The position numbers and the translations under genes were made by a program. A stretch of 35,635 bases of DNA. Source: Bacteroidales bacterium UBA1735. GTDB taxonomy: Bacteria > Bacteroidota > Bacteroidia > Bacteroidales > Paludibacteraceae. Shown in pieces: positions 16,693 through 25,386 of this stretch (the first letter of the stretch is position 1; every line of letters starts with the position of its first letter). The notes under the pieces were generated by a model. It was not told the origin of the DNA and did not search any database. It saw only the letters and a program-made list of their open reading frames with translations. The stretch spans positions 9,620 to 45,254 of the forward strand of contig DCID01000037.1 of the NCBI GenBank assembly GCA_002315745.1, read 5' to 3'.

Positions 16693-17920
16693 TATCCAAA
16701 ATCAACTCATCTGTCTGTCGCATACCATCATGCCCAATGCGGGTCAGATTATGTATCGTCTTATCGATATCTTCGTCAATGATACCTTCCGTGGCTTCGG
16801 GATAACTATGCTCCATGGCCAGTGAAGCGGATATAACTGCGGTGGCAACACCACTCGTCACTTTTAGTGCGCAGCCTGGTTTAGCCCCATCACATATCAT
16901 GCCCGAAATATTGGCAATCATGTTCTTTACCGCATACGTCACCTCTTCATAATTGCCACCTTTCAAATAGGTGATGCCGCAAGCCGAACCAGTCGCCGCC
17001 ACCACACATCCGCATAATGCCGACAAGCGTCCCAACGACTGTTTAATATAAATAACCGTCAGATTACTCAACACCAATGCCCGCAAGGTCTGTTCTTCGC
17101 TCGCCTTTATATATCGAGCATAGAGCAACACGGGTACGGAACAACTAATCCCCTGATTACCGCTCCCCGAATTGGACATCACGGGCACTAATGCTCCCGA
17201 CATACGGGCGTCACATGCACCCGATGTGTAAGCCAAAATTTGTTCAAAGATACTATTTTCTTGCTTGGCTAATATCTGCCCCAAACAGTGTCCGCACTTA
17301 TGTTTAAACGCATATTCAGCGGCAGCGATATTCATCTCTGCTCCTTCCAATAAGAACCGTAAAGGCTCCACCTCTGCCTGCATCGCAAAATCATATACCT
17401 CTTGCAATGTGAGTCCGTCTTGTTCATTCAAAGAGGGATCGACACTCGATCGACACTCGATCGACACTTGATCGACACTCGCCTCATCCACAAAGTGCGT
17501 ATGTCCCCCCATAATCGTCGCACTCGCCTTTTTAATTCCTGCAACTTCTACGTCCACGTAGAGCACATCCGGCGCATTCTCCAATACCTCTAGCGATATG
17601 GGTACACGCGCCATATACTCCTTCGCATACTCCACTGCCTCGGGTGTTGTATCTCGCAGCACTTCCAATCCTAACTCACTTCGTCCGATAGTAGCGCCTA
17701 AAGCAATCGCAATGGGCAATCCCGTCATACCTGTATTGGGAATACCAACTGCCATAGCATTCTTGTAGATATTCTTACTAAGGCGTACCGTAATAGCATC
17801 AGGTACCGCACCCAATCGTTCTTTGGCACGCGCCACGCATAGCGCCACGCAGATAGGTTCTGTACACCCGATGGCAGGTATAACTTCTTGATGAAGGAGT
17901 TGTAAAAACGTAGATTTCAT
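16676..17920 (-). CDS. L-cysteine desulfidase / L-serine dehydratase alpha-like (UPF0597, YhaM/CyuA family)
   Basis: 414 residues. The N-terminal IGCTEPICVALCVARA (Cys19) and the C-terminal MICDGAKPGCALK (Cys343, Cys350) supply the three cysteines expected to ligate a [4Fe-4S] cluster. PVMSNSGSGNQG and GGHTHFV are family motifs. Members degrade L-cysteine to pyruvate, sulfide and ammonia, or deaminate serine, in the cytoplasm. Length is close to normal (~430). An 11-bp tandem repeat at 17437-17480 encodes residues ~147-162 just after HTHFV in a variable loop. It is the last gene of the long minus-strand run, four bases after the transferase stop, and its 3' end overlaps the convergent GT2. 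Confidence 0.85.
   Translation of the reverse strand: MKSTFLQLLHQEVIPAIGCTEPICVALCVARAKERLGAVPDAITVRLSKNIYKNAMAVGIPNTGMTGLPIAIALGATIGRSELGLEVLRDTTPEAVEYAKEYMARVPISLEVLENAPDVLYVDVEVAGIKKASATIMGGHTHFVDEASVDQVSIECRSSVDPSLNEQDGLTLQEVYDFAMQAEVEPLRFLLEGAEMNIAAAEYAFKHKCGHCLGQILAKQENSIFEQILAYTSGACDARMSGALVPVMSNSGSGNQGISCSVPVLLYARYIKASEEQTLRALVLSNLTVIYIKQSLGRLSALCGCVVAATGSACGITYLKGGNYEEVTYAVKNMIANISGMICDGAKPGCALKVTSGVATAVISASLAMEHSYPEATEGIIDEDIDKTIHNLTRIGHDGMRQTDELILDIMTHK
17437..17480 (-). repeat. 11-bp tandem repeat (4 copies) in the desulfidase gene
   Basis: Four consecutive copies of GATCGACACTC (plus-strand reading) lie at 17437-17447, 17448-17458, 17459-17469 (one change, final T) and 17470-17480. 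Since 11 is not a multiple of three, successive copies are read in different frames (SVD, QVSI, ECRS, SVD). Gain or loss of a single copy would shift the frame. Confidence 0.9.
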
Positions 17921-17924
17921 CGTA

Positions 17925-19532
17925 TCAAGGAATAATAGGTTTAACTTGTCCGTCTCCCGTGATCATACGAATAGTATCTTGTTCGATTAATTCGGAAGAA
18001 AATATACTTTTAGTAGGTTCTACAATTTCATCCAATCTGCCCATATCGGCTAAACTATAAAAGATGATATCGCTTTGTATCTGTTTGTTAAGATTCTCCT
18101 CTAATGCCGCTACCTTTTTAGGATATGCCTTCTTGAACTCATCCGACAACCAAATAAAACAAGGAACATGCGCCTCGTAGATTGTGCCCTCGTAGGACGC
18201 ATGAGCAAATAGACCTTGCTCGTCATCAAACAGATTCTCGCCATGATCAGAGATATAAATAAAGGCATTTCTCCCAGTTTGTTGTTGAAGAACCTGAATA
18301 ATGCGACCAATCACATAATCCGTGTATAGAATCGTGTTGTCATAAGCATTAATCACTTTCTCTTTGTTCTTTACAGACAAAATCGAATACCCATCTTTTT
18401 CTTCAATGGCGGGTACAAATTGCTCAAACTCCTTGGGATAACGTTGGTCATATTTGATATGACTGCCCATACTGTGCAATACGTAAAAAGTCTTTTTAGC
18501 AGGATGATTCATTAGGCATTGCTGGGCTTGATATGCTAACAAACTATCGTATGCTACCTTAGCCGACAAACCTCCAATTTGTTCCGATGAATAGTCACAA
18601 GTACGGGCGATGCGTGTCACAAAATCCATGAAAGTCTGGCAACTAAACCATGCGGTCTGAAAGCCCGCTTCCTGGTAGGCCTCTACAATGCTTTTCTCTT
18701 GAAAGGCAATGGATGGATTATCTATCGTGGCTCGCGTCAATAGTTGAGCTAAAACGGAATAGGTAATATTTGCAGACGTGTAGATACGCTGTAAACTAAA
18801 TAAATCCGATAACGTATCTAATGTGGGCGAAGTGAAACGTGAATAATTATTGATATGAAAATGGTCATATCGCGCAGCTTCTCCAATCATCAAAATGAGG
18901 TGCTCCTCACAACTGTCTGCTGGTTGAGATAAACCAAAACTGAACCCCTCAAACTCTTGATTCATGCTATTAATCAGTCTCTCTTCCTGCCATATTTGAA
19001 ATAGATTGAAATAGATATTGTAGGGATATATTTTGGCTAATTTATAGGTGATTGGTTGGATGCCACATCCTCCTCCAATAATAAGTACCAATATACCTGC
19101 TCCTATCCATTTGCACCATTTGGGGAATAAATAGCGGTTCTCCATCTGACATACCATGAATATATAGATACCCCATAGTCCAATCACTATCACCAAAATT
19201 GGCCATGCAGATAGGAGTACTTCTTGCGCTTCTATCCAATTAGTGCGGAAAATAAGTCCGATGAAATGAGGAGACGAAGTGATATGATTTAAATAGAGTG
19301 AACTAACCTCAATCGGCATCCAAAAGAGCCCTAATACACCTTCTACAATAAAATACGTTCTCCGCTTTAGAAAACTCATCGGCAGCAATAGCAAGAACAG
19401 CACGACCACCAAATACCCTACTTCCTTCACCCACGAATAGGTCAAGTCGGTGGACAACATCATGCAAGTTATATTTGGTATTAACAAAATAAGCAGGCAA
19501 GTGATGGTTAATATGGTTTGTTTCAGTTTCAT
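17925..19532 (-). CDS. Phosphoethanolamine transferase-like membrane enzyme (EptA/CptA, alkaline-phosphatase fold)
   Basis: 535 residues from the ATG at 19532, which overlaps the GT2 stop as ATGA; a TTG at 19547 is less likely. Residues 1-160 hold about five hydrophobic segments. The periplasmic sulfatase-fold domain follows: IGEAARYDH (Glu218, a zinc ligand), the SANITYSV region with Thr257 as the probable nucleophile, HSMGSH, and SDHGEN (Asp429, His430). These are the EptA/MCR/CptA motifs. Members move phosphoethanolamine from phosphatidylethanolamine to lipid A or core sugars in the periplasm. The acceptor here is unknown and could be the glycan made by the neighbouring genes. No metal-binding residue looks missing. 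Confidence 0.87.
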   Translation of the reverse strand: MKLKQTILTITCLLILLIPNITCMMLSTDLTYSWVKEVGYLVVVLFLLLLPMSFLKRRTYFIVEGVLGLFWMPIEVSSLYLNHITSSPHFIGLIFRTNWIEAQEVLLSAWPILVIVIGLWGIYIFMVCQMENRYLFPKWCKWIGAGILVLIIGGGCGIQPITYKLAKIYPYNIYFNLFQIWQEERLINSMNQEFEGFSFGLSQPADSCEEHLILMIGEAARYDHFHINNYSRFTSPTLDTLSDLFSLQRIYTSANITYSVLAQLLTRATIDNPSIAFQEKSIVEAYQEAGFQTAWFSCQTFMDFVTRIARTCDYSSEQIGGLSAKVAYDSLLAYQAQQCLMNHPAKKTFYVLHSMGSHIKYDQRYPKEFEQFVPAIEEKDGYSILSVKNKEKVINAYDNTILYTDYVIGRIIQVLQQQTGRNAFIYISDHGENLFDDEQGLFAHASYEGTIYEAHVPCFIWLSDEFKKAYPKKVAALEENLNKQIQSDIIFYSLADMGRLDEIVEPTKSIFSSELIEQDTIRMITGDGQVKPIIP

Positions 19533-20227
19533 AATTTCAATAGCCAATGAAGCCGTAATTTGAAATAGGTGTATAATGTAAGACCTGTGAAGGGGCGTTG
19601 TTTCAAAAGCCTAATCACATGTGCCTGATCTTCACGATGAGGTACTGAGGTGGTAGAGGTCGGGTTGAGTAGGTAATTATATCCCACGTACGAAAGCATT
19701 TTTACTCGCGGGTGACGTATTAATAAATCCACAGTCCATATCACATCTTCATAACACATCCCTTCCTCAAATCGTAATGATTGAATAAACTCTCGGCGAT
19801 ACATCCTCATCCATGCAACGGTAAATTGCCAACTATGTTTGGGAAGTTTTTCTTCCTTAATGGTACCATCCATATTCATGCGCCTATATCCTGATTGTAC
19901 ATAATCGGCTGTGCCTATTGCAGACAAGTGCTGTTCCACAAAATCATAATCTATGTAATCATCAGCATCCACAAATACTACATACTCCCCTTGTGCGACT
20001 CCCAATCCTACGTTACGAGCAGCGCCTTGTCCTTTATTCGTTTGATGAATCACACGTATCCGTTCATCCGCTTGGGCAAACTGTTGTGCAAGCGCTGCCG
20101 ACCCATCCGTGCTGCCATCATCTATCAAGATGATCTCTAAATCACGGTAAGTCTGATGCGTCAACGACGTCAAGCACATTGGCAAAAACTCCTCTGCGTT
20201 ATATATCGGAACAATTATACTGACCAT
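19529..20227 (-). CDS. Glycosyltransferase family 2 protein (short)
   Basis: 232 residues, mainly the GT-A catalytic domain: SIIVPIYNAEEFLPMCLTSL, LIDDGSTDGS, GAARNVGLGVAQGEYVVFVDADDY with the DADD metal site, and MCYEDVIWTVDL. No membrane segment apart from a mildly hydrophobic C-terminus, so it is probably a soluble or peripheral enzyme adding a sugar to a lipid-linked glycan. It is shorter than the other GT2 (319 residues) and lacks that protein's C-terminal extension. It starts 12 bases after the radical SAM stop and shares ATGA with the transferase gene downstream. Confidence 0.9.
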   Translation of the reverse strand: MVSIIVPIYNAEEFLPMCLTSLTHQTYRDLEIILIDDGSTDGSAALAQQFAQADERIRVIHQTNKGQGAARNVGLGVAQGEYVVFVDADDYIDYDFVEQHLSAIGTADYVQSGYRRMNMDGTIKEEKLPKHSWQFTVAWMRMYRREFIQSLRFEEGMCYEDVIWTVDLLIRHPRVKMLSYVGYNYLLNPTSTTSVPHREDQAHVIRLLKQRPFTGLTLYTYFKLRLHWLLKL

Positions 20228-20239
20228 AACTAAACTTAC

Positions 20240-21301
20240 TTATAAACAAATGGTATTGCAATGAACGCAGAATTTCGGTGTTTGGTTACGTTGCCATAAT
20301 CGTCGCCATGCTTGGAATTTTTCCCCATTCATCACAGCCATTACGCCGCCATCCGTAAAGACATTACCAAAATGGTATTCCTTGGGAAATGGCTTGGCGC
20401 AACAGGGTACCATATATCCATCCCAAGTGATATATTGGTGCATCCATGCAAAAGGACAAGTTTGGAATCCAGTATCGGCTCCACTCGTCTCTTCTGCAAA
20501 ACTTAGTCCGGGACGCGTCTTCTGTAATTCTTTAAACTGTTGAAGAAGAGCCCGATAAGCATCACTATGGAAGAAGGCGGTATATTCGTTTCTATCCAAC
20601 TCGGGTATGGATGCTAAATTGATGCGATTGAAATTAACATACTCAATTCCTAACTCATCAGCAAACTGTACAACATGGGGTATATCTGCGTAATTCTCAC
20701 GGGTAATCACAGAATTGATCATAAAAATTATATCTTTACCCCCTAACTCTATAATTTGGCGAATATTATTGGCAATGTCTTCAAAATGGGTATTGGGACG
20801 CACTTGTTCATAGACCTTTCCGATACCATCTACCGAAAATTGTACATTATCCAAGTATGGCAAAAGAGGACGGATCTTCTCTACGCACCCCACAAAATTG
20901 GCATTGGTCGAAATGGTAATAATGATACTCGGACGCTTATGCTTGATGTATTGTACTACTTCCAATAGTTGTGGATACAAAAGGGTCTCTCCTAATCCAG
21001 TAAGACCTATAGAGTCTAAATATGGATACACTTCATCGATAATCTGCTTTACCTTTTCCAATGGCATAAACCCTTGATCCATTTGTTGGCCATAGCGATA
21101 CTCACGAGGGCAAATAATGCAATGCAAATTGCATCGATTACCCAATTCTAACATTAAACCATTGGGATAGGGTACAATGACTTCTTTATGCCGATCCAAT
21201 CGCCAAATTCGTATGCGATTGATCACATATTTGACGAAGTCACGATTAAGTCTTGTGTTCTTGAGTAACTTAATCCCTAATTGAAAATGACGCTTGTTCA
21301 T
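20240..21301 (-). CDS. Radical SAM/SPASM domain protein in glycan cluster
   Basis: 353 residues. The radical SAM cluster motif CNLHCIIC (Cys57, Cys61, Cys64) opens the partial TIM barrel; GLGETLLYP follows and fits the usual SAM-binding GGE region. The C-terminal SPASM region (about 277-353) has many cysteines (TCPFAW, VPCCAKPF, FCVHC, final CL), likely binding auxiliary Fe-S clusters. The substrate is unknown. The location between a GT4 and a GT2 gene suggests modification of a sugar or lipid carrier rather than a peptide, and no precursor-peptide gene is visible beside it. ATG 21301 shares ATGA with the GT4 stop. Confidence 0.88.
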   Translation of the reverse strand: MNKRHFQLGIKLLKNTRLNRDFVKYVINRIRIWRLDRHKEVIVPYPNGLMLELGNRCNLHCIICPREYRYGQQMDQGFMPLEKVKQIIDEVYPYLDSIGLTGLGETLLYPQLLEVVQYIKHKRPSIIITISTNANFVGCVEKIRPLLPYLDNVQFSVDGIGKVYEQVRPNTHFEDIANNIRQIIELGGKDIIFMINSVITRENYADIPHVVQFADELGIEYVNFNRINLASIPELDRNEYTAFFHSDAYRALLQQFKELQKTRPGLSFAEETSGADTGFQTCPFAWMHQYITWDGYMVPCCAKPFPKEYHFGNVFTDGGVMAVMNGEKFQAWRRLWQRNQTPKFCVHCNTICL

Positions 21302-22488
21302 AATAAAACTTTCTCTAATTCTTTCGCCTCGTTGAGACGACTAAATTGTTCTTTATCTTTCATCATTTGGCGTGTGTATCCATTGGTTTGCCACTCCCGA
21401 TACTTTTCTTCGATGAAATGGACAAGTTCTTCCTTATCCCTGACGGCTAAACCGGCCTTTGTGGCATGGATAATTTCAGCCAAACATTCTTCGTCCGATC
21501 TGATACAAAGCACAGGTTTCTCCACACCCAATGCCTCAAAGAACTTCGTTGTCATCATCCCATGCACCGTCTTGTCTGACGCCTTGTTGCTGAAAATAAG
21601 GAAGATAGAACTCTGATGATATAATTCTATTGCCTCCTCTATACGGATATATCCACTAATCTCCACCCGGTCGCTCAAACCATATTGCTTTACCCATTGC
21701 TGCGCTAATTCTTGACCCAATGGGTCGGTATGAATAATCACTTTATATGTTATCCGATCTTTTATTTCTCGCAGTACTTCCCATAACAACGAAGGCTCTT
21801 GCAATGGCTCACCAAAAATCTTTCCTACGTACGAGAGCACAAACTCCTCATTTTTTCGTTCTTCCCAATAATATCGGTTCGCATCGTATCCATTATAGAT
21901 GAGATAAACATGCTCATTGAACTGTTTAAGCATCTGAACATGCCACGGACTGACTGTTGTCACGTGGTCTGCTAATCGCAACCAATGATTACGTCGGTGG
22001 ATATTGATATGGTGGAAAAGACCGATAAATAGTTTCGCGATTCCTTGGTTATGTCTTACATAATTCTTCGCGTTTCCAGGTGCCTGTTCTACTATATCGC
22101 GAAGATCCAATGTGACGGGAATATGATGTCTTTTCCCAAACTCAACAGCAGCCAGCAACGGAAAAGTATGGAAGGTGGTGCAAAAAACGGCATCGTATTG
22201 TTTATGCCCATACTGTCGCTCCACATAGCGAGACATCGTACGGTTCTTCCAATCCGTCATCAGCGACCATACATTCTTCACCATCCAGTCCCATCTACTG
22301 CCCGTATATATCCGAACCTCGTCTATCGCATATTTGTGCTCAAAAGGTAATTGGGCAATATGCTCCACCACCACAGTCATTTCCCAACCTTGTCCGTAGA
22401 GGTAGTCACAGATAGCTCTTAAACGAGGTAGATAGGATGGGGTGGAAAAACCATCTGCCAAAATCAATATCTTTTTGTGTCTATTCAT
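21298..22488 (-). CDS. Glycosyltransferase family 4-like protein
   Basis: 396 residues, two Rossmann-like halves of a GT-B enzyme. ILILADGFSTPSYLPRLRAICDYL opens the N-terminal half; DLRDIVEQ, HVTTVSPWH and IYNGYDANRYYW mark the hinge. The C-terminal half has LSYVGKIFGEP, a sugar-nucleotide region VHGMMTTKFFEALGVEKPVL, and a helical end. A typical EX7E donor motif is present in modified form (KFFEALGVEKP). It probably acts in surface-glycan assembly with its neighbours. Its ATG shares ATGA with the deacetylase stop and its own stop overlaps the radical SAM start. The sugar specificity is unknown. Confidence 0.87.
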   Translation of the reverse strand: MNRHKKILILADGFSTPSYLPRLRAICDYLYGQGWEMTVVVEHIAQLPFEHKYAIDEVRIYTGSRWDWMVKNVWSLMTDWKNRTMSRYVERQYGHKQYDAVFCTTFHTFPLLAAVEFGKRHHIPVTLDLRDIVEQAPGNAKNYVRHNQGIAKLFIGLFHHINIHRRNHWLRLADHVTTVSPWHVQMLKQFNEHVYLIYNGYDANRYYWEERKNEEFVLSYVGKIFGEPLQEPSLLWEVLREIKDRITYKVIIHTDPLGQELAQQWVKQYGLSDRVEISGYIRIEEAIELYHQSSIFLIFSNKASDKTVHGMMTTKFFEALGVEKPVLCIRSDEECLAEIIHATKAGLAVRDKEELVHFIEEKYREWQTNGYTRQMMKDKEQFSRLNEAKELEKVLL

Positions 22489-23594
22489 AACGATGCAATC
22501 AGTTTAGGATATAAATCCCGATGATAACTTTCGCCAAACACCGAGTTGTGCCATAGCAGCACCAACTCTCCATGATACTTCTTCACCTGCTCCAATAGCG
22601 TTTGGCAATATGCAGATGCCTCCTCTTCGTTCAAATTCATATACTCCCTATTACTCAATGTGCAATCCATAATCGTTAGCGGATGCAACACTAAATTTGT
22701 CAACTCCATTGTCTTGGGATTGATCCATCGCACAGGCCGACAAGTCTGCAACCGAAAACCCGCCTTATCTGCAAACCCCATCGTATAATCATCCGTTACC
22801 CCGTATGTTACCAATTTTTCCATCTGCTCTATACTGCACCGCAAGTAATGGCTCCGATGTAAGAAATTTGGGTGCTTTGGAAGCTCACCATAGTAACTGC
22901 TATGTAGCCCAATCGTCGCCTTCAACTTCGGCACTCGCCGTAAGTCATACTGCGGATAATCATACCCCTTTCCCCGCGTATCCTTTACAAAATATATCAC
23001 CTCAAAACTACCAATTGGGGTCTGACCCCTTTTGGTAGTTTTTGCCAAACCGTCCTGATTCTCAAGCCATTGGAAAGTGTACGCTGGGTCGTTTTTGATA
23101 TCTCGTAACGAAGCTAACACCTGTTTCCAATGCCCACGGATAATGCCACCTATCGCGCCACGTAAATGGTGATAATAGTCCAATGTGTCTATATCGTGCG
23201 TAAGGCACACGTTGCCAAACTCACTCGATGGAATCGGTAAATCTAGTGCCTTCATCAATTCCCGTGAATAGACATCCACGATAGGCGTCTGCAACCGATC
23301 CCCTTCGCCCAAAATAGAATACTTCGCCAAAAAACGTCCATGCTCGTCCCGCTGATCATTGAGTAACTCCTCTGCCCGCGAGATAAAGAAGAACGTATTA
23401 TAAATGACATCTGGTGAAACAATGGCCTTTTCACCTTCTCGCCTAATTTGTCCCGACTTGTCGGGAATCGCCTCTTCGCCTAAAATCGGATACCGCAACG
23501 TCCAATCGACAGGCGCACTAATCTGCACCCGCTTCGCTGCTTGTGTATTCCCGTACAGCAAAAACTCAATTATATATCGCTCAACACTTCCCAT
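22485..23594 (-). CDS. DUF7033 / polysaccharide deacetylase-like protein
   Basis: 369 residues. The N-terminal part (YIIEFLLYG, VDWTLRYPILGE, FFFISRAEELL, DEHGRFLAKYSILG) resembles DUF7033. The second part (VCLTHDIDTLDYYH, IYFVKDTRGKGYDYPQYD, IGLHSSYYGELPKHP, RSHYLRC, VLLWHNSVF) has the NodB-like HDID and HxxxH-type metal-binding positions of polysaccharide deacetylases. No signal peptide is visible, so it may act on a cytoplasmic or membrane-linked glycan. Two palindromes in the gene (23451-23466 and 23004-23042) encode residues ~44-49 and ~185-197. The ATG overlaps the ABC-F gene by 25 bases and its stop shares ATGA with GT4. Family names are from memory. Confidence 0.8.
   Translation of the reverse strand: MGSVERYIIEFLLYGNTQAAKRVQISAPVDWTLRYPILGEEAIPDKSGQIRREGEKAIVSPDVIYNTFFFISRAEELLNDQRDEHGRFLAKYSILGEGDRLQTPIVDVYSRELMKALDLPIPSSEFGNVCLTHDIDTLDYYHHLRGAIGGIIRGHWKQVLASLRDIKNDPAYTFQWLENQDGLAKTTKRGQTPIGSFEVIYFVKDTRGKGYDYPQYDLRRVPKLKATIGLHSSYYGELPKHPNFLHRSHYLRCSIEQMEKLVTYGVTDDYTMGFADKAGFRLQTCRPVRWINPKTMELTNLVLHPLTIMDCTLSNREYMNLNEEEASAYCQTLLEQVKKYHGELVLLWHNSVFGESYHRDLYPKLIASL
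23004..23042 (-). repeat. GGGGTCTGACCCC palindromic insert in the deacetylase gene
   Basis: A 39-bp inverted repeat: left arm AAAACTACCAATTGGGGTC (23004-23022), single central T, right arm GACCCCTTTTGGTAGTTTT (23024-23042). The arms pair at 17 of 19 positions. It is read in frame as roughly KTTKRGQTPIGSF within a loop before IYFVKD. The core resembles palindromes I associate with REP-type elements moved by tyrosine transposases. Confidence 0.8.
23451..23466 (-). repeat. TCCCGAC-type palindrome in the deacetylase gene
   Basis: TCCCGAC (23451-23457), two central bases and GTCGGGA (23460-23466) form a perfect 16-bp palindrome read in frame as PDKSGQ (residues ~44-49) in a loop after YPILGEEA. 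The flanking bases are not palindromic. Confidence 0.6.
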
Positions 23595-25384
23595 TCGTAC
23601 ATCTTTTGCTCGATGGCACGTTTTATATGTTCGTATTGTTCAAAGTTCTCCGTTGTTTGATTCTCTGGCGAATTAAGCAAAACTTCCATCTCTGTCTGCT
23701 CTTGCTCTAGCTTAGCGATTTCTGCCTCTGTGTCGGCAATCTGTTTCTCTTTCTTCCGTCTCGCGGCGGCTTCTGCTTTCTGTGCCTCGAAATCTTCCTT
23801 AGAACTATTACCTTTTAAACTTTTAGCACTATTAGTACTTTTTAAACTCTCCTTCCGCTCTAATTCTTGCAAACTGCTAATCTTCTTCTTTCGCAAGAAA
23901 TCATAGATGCCTCCTAAATGTTCGCGCACCAATCCGCCACCAAACTCATACACTTTATCCACTAATCCATCTAAGAATTCACGGTCGTGACTTACGCAGA
24001 TAACTGTGCCATTAAAGTCCTTCAATGCCCCTTTGAGCACATCTTTACTTTGCATATCCAAATGGTTAGTCGGTTCGTCTAAGATGAGCAGATTACATGG
24101 TTCTAAGAGCAATCGTATCATGGCCAATCGACTTCTTTCACCGCCTGACAATACTTTGACTTTCTTTTCCGATGCTTCGCCGCCAAACATAAATGCTCCC
24201 AAGATATCGCGTATTTTGGTTCGTATATCGCCTACCGCCACATAGTCAATGGTCTCAAACACTGTCAAGTTCTCATCCAATAACGACGCTTGATTCTGCG
24301 CAAAGTATCCAATCTTTACATTATGTCCGATCTTCAATGTCCCCAAATAATCCAATTGTCCCATGATACAGCGTACCAATGTCGTTTTACCCTCACCATT
24401 CTTACCCACAAACGCCACTTTTTCGCCACGCTTAATGGTAAACGTTACATCGTGTATTACCGCGTGATTAGCACCGGTATATGTCTTCGCCAGATCTTCG
24501 ATGATCACGGGAAAATCTCCACTTCGAGGTGCAGGTGGAAAACGCAGATTTAACTTGGATGTATCCTCTAAATCGACCTCCAATCGCTCCAACTTATCCA
24601 ACTGTTTGATACGGCTTTGCACTTGTACTGCCTTCGTTGCCTTATACCGAAAACGCTCGATAAAATCCTCGGTATCCTGAATCATTTTTTGCTGATTCAT
24701 GTATGCCCTAACTTGCTGCTCATGTCGTTCTTGACGCAAGGCTACGAACTGTGAGTAGGGTACATTATAGTCATAGATTCGACCCAAGGTGATTTCAATC
24801 GTTCTATTGGTGGCATGATCCAAGAAAGCGCGATCGTGACTGACTAGCAGCACAGCACTCTGGCTCTGACTGATGAACTCTTCGAGCCATTGTATGGATT
24901 CTATATCCAAGTGGTTAGTTGGCTCGTCTAGCAACAATAAATCAGGGTGTTGCAGTAGTATCTTCGCCAACTCAATACGCATACGCCATCCTCCCGAGAA
25001 TTCTGCGCAAGCACGATCTAAATCCTTCCGCTCAAAACCTAATCCCATCAATGTCCGATCTGCCTCTGCTATCCTTCTTGCTTGTTCATTATCCCCCTCG
25101 CCTTTAGGAGAGGGGTTAGGGGTGAGGCAAACTTCCTCCCTCAGCGTCTTATTATCCTGAAACAGCATCACTTGTGGCAAGTATCCTATCGTCAAATCAC
25201 TATCTTTGACAATCTGTCCAGCCGTGGGTTCATATTCGCCTGCTAACAGACGCAGCATGGTCGTCTTACCTGCTCCGTTCTTTCCCACTAATGCGATACG
25301 GTCTTTCTTGTTAATCAAAAAAGACACATCGTCCAAGATGGGCTTAGACGCGAACTCCATCAATATATGTTCAACCGATATCAT
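23570..25384 (-). CDS. ABC-F family ATPase
   Basis: 604 residues with two ABC ATPase domains and no membrane segments, as in ABC-F translation factors that act on ribosomes. Domain 1: Walker A GKNGAGKTT (34-42), signature FSGGW, Walker B LLLLDEPTNHLD. A linker with helical arm follows (YMNQQKMIQDTEDFIERFRYKA). Domain 2: GKNGEGKTT, LSGGERSRLAM, LLILDEPTNHLD. The C-terminus is a charged coiled coil (LERKESLKSTN through EIAKLEQEQ). Residues 87-97 (LTPNPSPKGEG) come from a palindromic repeat in the variable helical part of domain 1. The exact subfamily is not clear. It lies 45 bases after uvrA, in the same direction. Confidence 0.93.
   Translation of the reverse strand: MISVEHILMEFASKPILDDVSFLINKKDRIALVGKNGAGKTTMLRLLAGEYEPTAGQIVKDSDLTIGYLPQVMLFQDNKTLREEVCLTPNPSPKGEGDNEQARRIAEADRTLMGLGFERKDLDRACAEFSGGWRMRIELAKILLQHPDLLLLDEPTNHLDIESIQWLEEFISQSQSAVLLVSHDRAFLDHATNRTIEITLGRIYDYNVPYSQFVALRQERHEQQVRAYMNQQKMIQDTEDFIERFRYKATKAVQVQSRIKQLDKLERLEVDLEDTSKLNLRFPPAPRSGDFPVIIEDLAKTYTGANHAVIHDVTFTIKRGEKVAFVGKNGEGKTTLVRCIMGQLDYLGTLKIGHNVKIGYFAQNQASLLDENLTVFETIDYVAVGDIRTKIRDILGAFMFGGEASEKKVKVLSGGERSRLAMIRLLLEPCNLLILDEPTNHLDMQSKDVLKGALKDFNGTVICVSHDREFLDGLVDKVYEFGGGLVREHLGGIYDFLRKKKISSLQELERKESLKSTNSAKSLKGNSSKEDFEAQKAEAAARRKKEKQIADTEAEIAKLEQEQTEMEVLLNSPENQTTENFEQYEHIKRAIEQKMYEWEVLSDI
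25092..25128 (-). repeat. LTPNPSPKGEG palindromic repeat, copy in the ABC-F gene
   Basis: A G/C-rich palindromic element: CCCCTC and GAGGGG arms surround GCCTTTAGGA, followed by GGTTAGGGGTGAGG. It is read on the coding strand as LTPNPSPKGEG. Two relatives lie in rimO at 30300-30341 and 30463-30504, all in the same orientation relative to their gene and giving related peptides. Confidence 0.85.
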
Positions 25385-25386
25385 AT

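Noticed and set aside
17925..19532. Loss of the catalytic nucleophile in the phosphoethanolamine transferase (GEAAR instead of GETAR)
   Set aside because: In this family the GE(S/T) glutamate binds metal, while the nucleophilic threonine lies ~40 residues later and is present here in SANITYSV.
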